The position numbers were made by a program, and so were the translations under genes. Below the pieces are notes generated by a model. The model did no database searches. It was not told where the DNA came from and saw only the letters and a list, made by a program, of their open reading frames with translations. Shown here in pieces: positions 43,185 through 50,713 of a stretch of 64,000 nucleotides of DNA (position 1 is its first letter; every line of letters starts with the position of its first letter). Origin of the DNA: JAXGTO01 sp040774885 (GTDB lineage: Bacteria; Actinomycetota; Coriobacteriia; Coriobacteriales; Eggerthellaceae); NCBI GenBank assembly GCA_040774885.1, contig JAXGTO010000002.1, positions 1-64,000 of the forward strand, read 5' to 3'.

Positions 43185-43797
43185 CGACGGACACCTTTCT
43201 TTCTGGGGTGATATGCACCTTGCCGGCGGCGAACCAACGCAGCACCTCAGGGTACAGCTCGTGTTCGGCCCGATGGATCCGTTGCTCCAGATCATCGAGG
43301 GAATCGCCTTCTTGCACTTCCACAGCGCGCTGGGCGATGATGGGCCCCTTGTCGTATTCGGCATTGGCGAAATGCACGGTGATGCCGGTCACTTTGACAC
43401 CCGCATCGAATGCCTCTTGGATGGCATGGGCGCCTTTGAAGCTGGGAAGCAGCGCCGGATGCAGGTTTATCACCTTGTCCTCGAAGCTGCCGAGCACTCC
43501 TTCGCCCAGCTTGCGCATATACCCGGCCATGACCACGTAATCGGCTCCGGACCGCACGAGCTCGCTTGCCAGGACCTCATCGGCCAAAGCGGGATCGGCG
43601 AACAATTCCTTGTTGAGAGAGCAGGTGGGAATGCCCGCCGTGCTGGCGCGTTTGAGGCCGTGGGCATCGGGGCGGGAAGAAACGACTTCCACTATCTGGG
43701 CATCAAGCGATCCGTCGGCGATGGCATCGATGATGGCTTGCAGATTCGTTCCGCTTCCGCTGATCAAAACGGCGATTTTGAGCGGGGTGCCGGCCAT
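43177..43797 (-). CDS. purN: Phosphoribosylglycinamide formyltransferase
   Basis: A 206-residue folate-dependent transformylase that makes FGAR from GAR. Motifs: VLISGSGTNLQAIIDAI at the N-terminus, VVMAGYMRKLGEGVL, the catalytic Asn-His in VINLHPALLPSFKGAHA, and TGITVHFANAEYDKGPII with the Asp. ATG 43797 lies 9 nt after GGGG and 4 bp after the purM stop. Length fits the family. Confidence 0.96.
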   Translation of the reverse strand: MAGTPLKIAVLISGSGTNLQAIIDAIADGSLDAQIVEVVSSRPDAHGLKRASTAGIPTCSLNKELFADPALADEVLASELVRSGADYVVMAGYMRKLGEGVLGSFEDKVINLHPALLPSFKGAHAIQEAFDAGVKVTGITVHFANAEYDKGPIIAQRAVEVQEGDSLDDLEQRIHRAEHELYPEVLRWFAAGKVHITPERKVSVDA

Positions 43798-43801
43798 CGC
43801 G

Positions 43802-45070
43802 CTATTCCCCATCTGCTGCTTCGGCAGCATCGACAGCCGCATCTTCTTCGTCTTCGTAGAAGACGTCGCGGTCTTTGACGCGATCAGCTGCGGGAATGGG
43901 GACGGGCTTTGCCTCTGGTTCGGCGAAAGTCTTATCGGAAAACAGCGCGTGGATGTTCTCATAGCGCACAGTGCCGGTGCCGGTTTCTATGCGACCCACT
44001 TCAGAAACGGTCTCCCCCGCTTCGATGAGCGCCGATTTGACCGAAGCCGCCTGAGCGGCGTCGACGATGAGCACCATGCCGAGCCCCATGTTGAAGGTCT
44101 TGAGGGCTTCGGCTTCGGAAAGCCGTGCGGCGCGGCAAACGAACTCGATGATGGGCGCCATTTCCCACGTGCCGACCTCCACCACGGCATCCGCCGTGGA
44201 AGGCAGGGCGCGGTCGAGGTTCTCGGTGATGCCGCCGCCGGTGATGTGCGCCAAGGCGTGAACGGCTCCCGGATAAGCGTCGAGAACGGACCTGACGGAC
44301 TTCACGTAGATGCGAGTGGGGTCGAGCAGGGCGTCTTGCACGCTGCGACCGCCCAATTCAGGACGCTCGAGGCGCGCCTCGTAATGGGTCTTACCCTCGA
44401 TGCACACCTTGCGCGCAAGGCTGTATCCGTTGGAATGCAGGCCGCTCGAAGCCAAGCCCAGCAGCACGTCGCCTTCACCCACCTGTTCGGGGTCGAGCAT
44501 CTTGGGACGATCGACCACGCCCACGCTGAAACCGGACAAATCGTACTCGTCGGGATCCATGATGCCCGGATGCTCGGCCATTTCGCCGCCCACCAACGCA
44601 CAACCCGCCTGGCGGCAGCCGTCGGCAATACCCGAAACGATTTCCGAAACGGCATCGCTGTCGAGCTTGCCGATGGCGATGTAGTCAAGGAAGAACAACG
44701 GCTCGGCACCTGTGGCCAAGATGTCGTTCACGCACATGGCCACCAGGTCGATTCCGACGGTGTCGTGTTTGCCGGCCAGCTTGGCCAACTGCAGCTTGGT
44801 GCCCACGCCGTCGGTACCGCTCACCAGCAGCGGGTCTTCCATGTCTTTGGCGGCAGCGATGCTGAACAACCCGCCGAATCCGCCGATGTCGCCCACCACT
44901 TCTTTGCGATAGGTGGAATGCACGCTATCTTTGATGGCCGAAACAGCACGCGCTCCCTCTGCTGTGTCGACACCGGCTTGAGCATAGGTCACGGAATCGG
45001 AGCCAACCCAACTGGGCATGGCAGGGGCTTCTTCGGATGACGCAGCGCTTACGGTGATGCGATCGGACAT
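43802..45070 (-). CDS. purM: Phosphoribosylformylglycinamidine cyclo-ligase
   Basis: A 422-residue ATP-dependent enzyme that closes the imidazole ring to give AIR. Motifs: FGGLFSIAAAKDMEDPLLVSGTDGVGTKL split by the usual loop, LVAMCVNDILATGAEPLFFLDYIA, GGEMAEHPG, LLGLASSGLHSNGYSLARKV and HITGGGITENLDRALP. The protein is longer than typical PurM (about 345); the excess is a polar N-terminus of about 25 residues and an acidic C-terminal tail of about 40. ATG 45070 has AAAGGAG upstream. Confidence 0.96.
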   Translation of the reverse strand: MSDRITVSAASSEEAPAMPSWVGSDSVTYAQAGVDTAEGARAVSAIKDSVHSTYRKEVVGDIGGFGGLFSIAAAKDMEDPLLVSGTDGVGTKLQLAKLAGKHDTVGIDLVAMCVNDILATGAEPLFFLDYIAIGKLDSDAVSEIVSGIADGCRQAGCALVGGEMAEHPGIMDPDEYDLSGFSVGVVDRPKMLDPEQVGEGDVLLGLASSGLHSNGYSLARKVCIEGKTHYEARLERPELGGRSVQDALLDPTRIYVKSVRSVLDAYPGAVHALAHITGGGITENLDRALPSTADAVVEVGTWEMAPIIEFVCRAARLSEAEALKTFNMGLGMVLIVDAAQAASVKSALIEAGETVSEVGRIETGTGTVRYENIHALFSDKTFAEPEAKPVPIPAADRVKDRDVFYEDEEDAAVDAAEAADGE

Positions 45071-45109
45071 ATCGGTTGCAGCTCCTTTGCAAGGATCGGA
45101 ACAGTGCGG

Positions 45110-46588
45110 TTATTGCCGGGGGAAATCAAGCGCGGACTGGGCGGCATGCTGGTTTTCGGGAAGAAAACCCTTCTTCTGGAGGCTCTCCGGCAAAGCAACC
45201 GGATAGCTTCCGCTGAAGCAGGCGTCGCAGAACCCATCGTGATCGGCCTGCACGGCATCATGCAAACCCTGCATGCTGATGAACGCCAACGAATCGGCGC
45301 CCATGAATTCGCACATGCCGGCGATATCCATGTTGGCGGCGATCAGCTGGTCTTGGGTATCGGTGTCGATGCCATAGAAGCAGGGCCACTTGACCTCGGG
45401 TGAAACGATGCGCAGGTGAACTTCCTTCGCACCGGCATCGCGCAGCATCTGCACGAGTTTCTTGGACGTGTTGCCCCGCACGATGCTGTCATCGATGATT
45501 ATGAGGCGCTTGCCTTCGATGACGCTGGGCAGAGGGTTGAGTTTGATGCGGATGCCCATCTGGCGCATGGCCTGCGTGGGCTCGATGAACGTGCGGCCCA
45601 CATAGCGGTTCTTCACGATGCCGTCGGCATAGGGAATCCCGCTTTGCTGGGCATACCCCATGGCGGGCGGAACGCCGCTGTCGGGGACGCCGAGCACCAG
45701 ATCGGCATCGATGGGAGATTCCTGCGCCAGGATGCGTCCCATGTTGCGACGGGCTTGGTACACGCTCTGGCCGTCCATCACACTGTCGGGACGGGCGAAA
45801 TACACGTATTCGAAGATGCAACTGGCACGGCGACCAGCGGGTACTCCTTGTTCGGCATGCATTCCGTCAGCGGAAAAGCGCACGATTTCGCCTGGCTCGA
45901 CGTCGCGCACGTATTCGGCGCCGACGATATCGAGACCGCAGGTCTCGCTGGAAACCACCCAACCGCCTCCGGTCAACTGACCGATGCAAAGAGGGCGGAT
46001 GCCATTGGGGTCGCGAAACGCATAGAGCGAATCGGGGCTCGCCAGAACCATGGCATAGGCGCCGGTGAGCATCTCCATCATCTTGCGGATGCCATCGCGC
46101 AGATGATGCGTGGACTGCGTTTCGCGGCCGATGACCTTCGCCGCAACCTCGCTGTCGGTGGAAGAGCGCAGTTCAACGCCGTCGGCGATCATGCGTGCGC
46201 GAATAGAGCCGGTATTGACCAGCGTGCCGTTGTGGGCCAGTGCGACCACAACGTCGTCGATGGCGCTGATATGGGGTTGCGCCGCCTCCCACGAAGCCGA
46301 TCCCCCGCTGGTGGAATAGCGCGTATGTCCCACGGCGACATCGCCGGTAAGCGCGGCAAGGCTGGCTTCATCGAATACCTGGGTGACCAGACCCAAGTCC
46401 TTGTGGACCATAACCGTTTCGCCATCCCCCACGGCTATGCCGGCGCTTTCCTGCCCGCGATGCTGCAGCGACTGGAGGCCGAAACAGGTCAAACGCGCGA
46501 CGTCCTCGCCGGGGGCATAGACGCCGAACACGGCGCATGCTTCTTCCAGGCGATCGGGGCGCTCCCCGGGCAACACGCTCGTGCTCAT
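45110..46588 (-). CDS. purF: Amidophosphoribosyltransferase
   Basis: A 492-residue committing enzyme of purine synthesis: PRPP plus glutamine to phosphoribosylamine. Cys18 in EEACAVFGVY is the glutaminase nucleophile, exposed after removal of a 17-residue propeptide. The glutaminase domain goes on with QHRGQESAGIAV and GHTRYSTSG. The transferase domain has the PRPP loop LIIIDDSIVRGNTSKK. Two later Cys-containing stretches (near PEVKWPCFYGID and FCDACFSG) match the Fe-S ligands of the Bacillus type. ATG 46588 overlaps the sortase stop as ATGA. Confidence 0.96.
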   Translation of the reverse strand: MSTSVLPGERPDRLEEACAVFGVYAPGEDVARLTCFGLQSLQHRGQESAGIAVGDGETVMVHKDLGLVTQVFDEASLAALTGDVAVGHTRYSTSGGSASWEAAQPHISAIDDVVVALAHNGTLVNTGSIRARMIADGVELRSSTDSEVAAKVIGRETQSTHHLRDGIRKMMEMLTGAYAMVLASPDSLYAFRDPNGIRPLCIGQLTGGGWVVSSETCGLDIVGAEYVRDVEPGEIVRFSADGMHAEQGVPAGRRASCIFEYVYFARPDSVMDGQSVYQARRNMGRILAQESPIDADLVLGVPDSGVPPAMGYAQQSGIPYADGIVKNRYVGRTFIEPTQAMRQMGIRIKLNPLPSVIEGKRLIIIDDSIVRGNTSKKLVQMLRDAGAKEVHLRIVSPEVKWPCFYGIDTDTQDQLIAANMDIAGMCEFMGADSLAFISMQGLHDAVQADHDGFCDACFSGSYPVALPESLQKKGFLPENQHAAQSALDFPRQ

Positions 46589-47517
46589 GCAGCTTCCTCC
46601 TGTTTGGCTGCATCCGCAACAGCGGCCGCGTCGTCAGTACTCACAGACGAACTGTTGTCCGTCGAGGTTGTGCTCGCAGATTTGGGAACGGCCGTCTCCG
46701 ATGTGTCGGCATACAAGATGGCACGACCGTCATCAGAGGTGTTGGTGCAGGTTGAAAGCATGAACAGCTTGCTCACATTCGAAGCTTGGGGCATGCCATC
46801 ATCGGGTTGCACGGTGGATCGATCGATTTTGTCCTGGACGTAGGAGGTCATCTCCGTGGTGTCGGAAAACGAAGGCTGCGAGAGCAGATCGCTGCCCACG
46901 GAACGCACCACCGAAAAGCTGGTAAGGCGATAATTCATGGTGGGCGTGAGCACGTAGATGGTCCGATGGTCGTTGAACAGATCGTCGTTGCCGACCATAT
47001 CGGATATCACGCAGAACATCGATCCGTCGATCATGTGATGCCCGTACAAGATGTTGTTGGAGTCGGAGAACGAAGGATCGCAGTTGGTGTCCAAGAAAAT
47101 GGTTCCCGTCTTGGCCGCCCAACCGAATCCGGAAACGCCGTTGAAGTCGGTGTCGAGGTATTTTGAATTATCGGTGGTATGGCATACCGGATAGTTGATA
47201 TTGGTGCCCGGAACGTAGATCCAAGCGACCACCTCGGAATTGATTGAGCGCAGATAGTCCCAGTCAACCGTCATGTCAGCCAAGGTCTTTCCCTCGATTT
47301 GGGGCTGCGCCGAATCGGCGATTTCCTGGTACTGCTGGCTGGCATTCCAATACGACCAGACGATAAAGCCCAGAATGGCGACGCTGATGACGCATACAGC
47401 CATTGCAACCCAGAACACGACGCGCCAAAACGTGCTCCCCTTGCGTTTGCCATCGGAGGATTGCGCATGGGATCCGCCTGCGGAGGCGGCAGCCGGTTGA
47501 AGCGGTCGATCAGCCAT
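46585..47517 (-). CDS. srtB: Class B sortase
   Basis: A 310-residue membrane transpeptidase. A short cytosolic tail and one membrane helix (about 31-55) precede the catalytic domain. The active-site residues are His160 in LYGHHM, Cys257 in LSTCT and Arg265 in DGRAIL, with the spacing typical of SrtB. The last 35 residues are a Ser/Thr/Ala-rich tail. Sortases attach surface proteins to the cell wall or join pilins; no LPxTG-type substrate is encoded in the window. Its stop overlaps purF in ATGA, which places a surface enzyme at the head of the purine operon. Confidence 0.93.
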   Translation of the reverse strand: MADRPLQPAAASAGGSHAQSSDGKRKGSTFWRVVFWVAMAVCVISVAILGFIVWSYWNASQQYQEIADSAQPQIEGKTLADMTVDWDYLRSINSEVVAWIYVPGTNINYPVCHTTDNSKYLDTDFNGVSGFGWAAKTGTIFLDTNCDPSFSDSNNILYGHHMIDGSMFCVISDMVGNDDLFNDHRTIYVLTPTMNYRLTSFSVVRSVGSDLLSQPSFSDTTEMTSYVQDKIDRSTVQPDDGMPQASNVSKLFMLSTCTNTSDDGRAILYADTSETAVPKSASTTSTDNSSSVSTDDAAAVADAAKQEEAA

Positions 47518-47603
47518 CGAAGGTCAGTGTCCTTTCATGGAATGGCAAGGATACGCTTCTTGGGCGCGTCCCTGCGTCTCTATCGCTGTCCATGATACGC
47601 AAA

Positions 47604-47624
47604 GCGCCCCCGAAACGGGGGCGC
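47604..47624 (-). terminator. Hairpin between small membrane gene and srtB
   Basis: GCGCCCCC (47604-47611) pairs with GGGGGCGC (47617-47624) around a 5-nt loop. On the minus strand it is followed by TTTGCG, a short T-run. It lies 38 bp after the small gene and 86 bp before srtB. Confidence 0.65.
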
Positions 47625-47661
47625 AGAATGCCGATTGTGCGCAATATCCACTCCAGCGAAG

Positions 47662-47781
47662 CTACTTCTTCTTCATTTCATCCATGAAGCCCTTCGCAAT
47701 GCATGCAATGATGATGATGATGATCACGGCCACGATGACCCATACGACCCACATCGGAATAACGCCGAACAGACTGTCCAT
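47662..47781 (-). CDS. 39-residue single-span membrane protein
   Basis: Too short for normal gene calling, but well supported. ATG 47781 follows GGGGAGG by 5 nt, the frame is 39 codons, and a terminator hairpin lies 38 bp past the stop. The protein has a short N-terminus (MDSLFGVIP), one strongly hydrophobic helix from about residue 10 to 28 with six consecutive Ile, and a charged C-terminal end with a final Lys-Lys-Lys. It resembles small membrane regulators in shape only. Its neighbours are srtB downstream and the PPK2-type gene upstream. Confidence 0.7.
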   Translation of the reverse strand: MDSLFGVIPMWVVWVIVAVIIIIIIACIAKGFMDEMKKK

Positions 47782-47859
47782 TAAAACCTCCCCTTATCGC
47801 GATAGCGCCTGAATGCGCATAGAATTCAATTTCATTTCGTCCATGGTAACGCGCCTGCC

Positions 47860-49551
47860 CTAACCGCGCAACCGTGCTTCCAGGGCATCGTTGATGATTC
47901 TGAGCGCTTTGATGCGCGCATAGCGCTTATCGTTGCTTTCGAGCACCATCCACGGCGCGAACTCGGTGGATGTCAGGCGGAACATGTCTTCGACCGCCGA
48001 TTTGTATTGCGGGTATTTATCACGGTTGCGCCAGTCTTCGTCGGTGATCTTCCATTGCTTGGACGGATCGTCTTGACGCGCCTTGAAGCGGGCCAGCTGT
48101 TCGTCCCGATCGATCTCAACCCAGAACTTGAGCAGAACGGCGCCCCAGTCCACCAAATCGCGTTCGAACTCGTTGATTTCATCGTAGGCGCGACCCCATT
48201 CCGCAGGGCTGGCGAATCCTTCGACGCGTTCCACCAGCACACGGCCGTACCAACTGCGATCGTAGATTCCCACATGGCCCGCTTTGGGCAGGCGCGTCCA
48301 GTATCTCCACAGCGTGGGATGGAGCAGTTCGGGCTTGGTGGGCGCCGGGCTGGGAAAGATGGTATAGCTGCGCGCATCGAGGGCCTGGGCCACGCGCTTG
48401 ATGTTGCCGCCTTTGCCCGCGGCATCCCATCCTTCGTACATGATGATGAGCGGAAGCCGCTTGAGGTACATCTCGAGTTCCAGGTTGTACAGGCGCTTCT
48501 GCTGGCGCTTTAGTTCACGATGGTAGTCTTCTTCGGGATAGCGCAGATGGTAATCGATGCCCTGCAGCGTGGGACGCGATGCCACGATGGGGAACTTCGA
48601 GGTTTTCGGTGCCTGTGCGTGTTGCTGGGCGGCACACGCCTCATTGGCCGTGCGGACGGCCGCTTGCTGATCGGCCGTGCGAGTCCGCTCGTCATCGGGA
48701 GCCTCATCGCCGGTTCCGGCAGAATTGGCGGCGGCCTTGGCCGCTGCGGCAGCGGCCTGCGGGTCGTCGGCGCGGTTGACGGCTTCATCGAGCGCATCGA
48801 CGAGCGTGCGGGCGATGGTCAGATTGGCGCGGCGCTTATCTTCGGCATTCACCACCACCCAGGGAGCGAAGGTGAAGTTGGTCTTGGGCAGGAGCTCATC
48901 GAGCACTTCGCGCTCCCGACGATACTCTCCCAAATGGCGCAGTTCTTCTTGGTCGACACGCCATGCGGTGGCAGGATCGTTGGCCAAGGCACGCAAGCGT
49001 CGGCGCTGCGTCTTCTCGGAGATATGCAAGAAGAACTTCACCACGATGTAGCCGTCGTCCACCAGCTGGCGCTCGAAGCTCTCCGTTTCGGCAAGGTAGC
49101 TGTCCACCAATTCCGAACGGGCGGCACGCTGCGCGTCATCAAGATTTCTGCCCGGGTCGGCATAGAGCACCCGCTGCACGGCCGTGGTGTACCAACCGCG
49201 ATCGTAGAGCGTCATATTGCCACGCGGGCCCAGCGCGCTCCAGAACTGTTGCATCCACGGATAGTAATCGGTTGCCTCGTATCCGCGCTTGCGGAACTTC
49301 TTGGCATCCTTGATGTTGTAGTTTTCAGTAACGTACACGCTGGTCATACGCGCATCCAGGTGATAAAGGAGGTCGGAGATGCGGCCGCCTTTGCCGGCGC
49401 CGTTCCAGCCTTCCAGCAAGACCACGAGCCCCACGCCCTTGGTGTGCGCCTGCTGCTGCAGCGACACGAGCCGCTCCACCAGCGCATCATGGACCGGTTT
49501 GTATTCTTCTTTGGTGATGGGGGCCACATCGAAATCGATCTTGTCGAGCAT
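47860..49551 (-). CDS. pap: Polyphosphate:AMP phosphotransferase (tandem PPK2)
   Basis: A 563-residue protein with two PPK2 domains. The first (about 10-250) has Walker A LLEGWNGAGKGG (46-56) and the lid-type motif LYDRGWYTTAV. A polar Ala-rich linker covers about 255-320. The second (about 325-560) has MYEGWDAAGKGG (371-382) and IYDRSWYGRVLVE. Two-domain PPK2 proteins use polyphosphate to turn AMP into ADP (class II). ATG 49551 follows AAGGAGG; the upstream frame to 49605 has no site. It is divergent from ppx by 117 bp. Confidence 0.93.
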   Translation of the reverse strand: MLDKIDFDVAPITKEEYKPVHDALVERLVSLQQQAHTKGVGLVVLLEGWNGAGKGGRISDLLYHLDARMTSVYVTENYNIKDAKKFRKRGYEATDYYPWMQQFWSALGPRGNMTLYDRGWYTTAVQRVLYADPGRNLDDAQRAARSELVDSYLAETESFERQLVDDGYIVVKFFLHISEKTQRRRLRALANDPATAWRVDQEELRHLGEYRREREVLDELLPKTNFTFAPWVVVNAEDKRRANLTIARTLVDALDEAVNRADDPQAAAAAAKAAANSAGTGDEAPDDERTRTADQQAAVRTANEACAAQQHAQAPKTSKFPIVASRPTLQGIDYHLRYPEEDYHRELKRQQKRLYNLELEMYLKRLPLIIMYEGWDAAGKGGNIKRVAQALDARSYTIFPSPAPTKPELLHPTLWRYWTRLPKAGHVGIYDRSWYGRVLVERVEGFASPAEWGRAYDEINEFERDLVDWGAVLLKFWVEIDRDEQLARFKARQDDPSKQWKITDEDWRNRDKYPQYKSAVEDMFRLTSTEFAPWMVLESNDKRYARIKALRIINDALEARLRG

Positions 49552-49668
49552 GCTCGATCCTCCTTGTAAAGCTTCGGCAAAGAAACGATTGCCGGCAACG
49601 GGCATTCCCGCCGCTTCGCGCTTCCAAGCACTATGATAGAACCAAATCTACGACGTGAGGAGCCGAAA

Positions 49669-50598
49669 TTGCCTAATCTTGGATTGATTGACTGCGGATC
49701 GAATACGGTGCGCCTGTGCATCTACCAGGTGTCTGAAAACGCACGGCCGCCTTTCGAACGCAAGGATTTCTCTTTGCTGCTCAACCACAAAGTGATGGCC
49801 GGCCTTGCGTCCCAAATCGAAGACGGGCTCATGACGAAGCGCGGCGTCAAGAAGGCCGCCTCGGCCATCAAAGGCCATTTGCAGACCGCAGAATTCTTCG
49901 ATTGCGAGCGACTGGATGTCTTCGCCACGGCTTTTTTGCGCAATTGCGATAATTCCGATCAGGCAAAAGCGGCCATCGAAGCCGCCTGCGGCGCGACCAT
50001 CAACGTGCTCTCGGCGCGCGACGAGGCCCATCTGGGTTTCGTAGGGGCACGCTGCGCCACCAAAGGTATGGACCGCGGCACCTTGGTGGATATCGGAGGC
50101 GGATCGACCGAATTGACGCGCATCGAAGATGCGACGGACTCCGATGACATCAGCATCGCGCAGGGATCGCTTTCGAGCTTCGTGGAAAGCGTGCACGGCG
50201 TGATTCCCGACCAACACGAGCAGCAGGCCATCGCCGAGCGCTTCCGCGGACTGCTTGAAAAGGTGCCGACGTACGACCGTTATCGCGCGCCGTTGTTTTA
50301 CGGCGTGGGAGGAAGCGTACGCGCCGTGGCCCGCATCTACGGAGAAGCGCTGGGCGACGGCAAACGACCCGATGTGATGGAGGCGATGCAAGTGAAAGAC
50401 CTGCTGGCCTTTGCGCAGCGCGATCCATCCGGTTTTGCACATGCGGCCCTGCGCGTGACGCCCGACCGCGTGCACACCGCGCTCCCCGGCTGCATCCTGC
50501 TCGATGTCGTGATGGATGATTTCGGCGCCCGGCAATTGGAATTGTGCCGATGCGGCGTACGCGAGGGTTATCTGTTGGAACGCATGCTCCAGCAGTAA
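49669..50598 (+). CDS. ppx: Ppx/GppA-family exopolyphosphatase
   Basis: A 309-residue phosphatase of the ASKHA fold. The phosphate-binding motifs are GLIDCGSNTVRLCIY at the N-terminus and LVDIGGGSTELTRI in the middle; FYGVGGSVRAVARIY follows. It is short, holding only the two ATPase-like lobes, and lacks the C-terminal HD-like domain of E. coli Ppx. The family cleaves terminal phosphate from polyphosphate or pppGpp. I chose TTG 49669, which has GAGGAG 6 nt upstream; ATG 49633 has none. It is followed by ppk after 115 bp. Confidence 0.92.
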   Translation: MPNLGLIDCGSNTVRLCIYQVSENARPPFERKDFSLLLNHKVMAGLASQIEDGLMTKRGVKKAASAIKGHLQTAEFFDCERLDVFATAFLRNCDNSDQAKAAIEAACGATINVLSARDEAHLGFVGARCATKGMDRGTLVDIGGGSTELTRIEDATDSDDISIAQGSLSSFVESVHGVIPDQHEQQAIAERFRGLLEKVPTYDRYRAPLFYGVGGSVRAVARIYGEALGDGKRPDVMEAMQVKDLLAFAQRDPSGFAHAALRVTPDRVHTALPGCILLDVVMDDFGARQLELCRCGVREGYLLERMLQQ

Positions 50599-50713
50599 CC
50601 GACGAGCGGCGCTCGCTCGCCGCGCCGCCGGCCCGTATCACGTGCTCGGCACTGCCAAAACGGGGCGCGTGAGGTACCATGGAGGACAAGGATTCGAACC
50701 GAGGGAGAAGACG

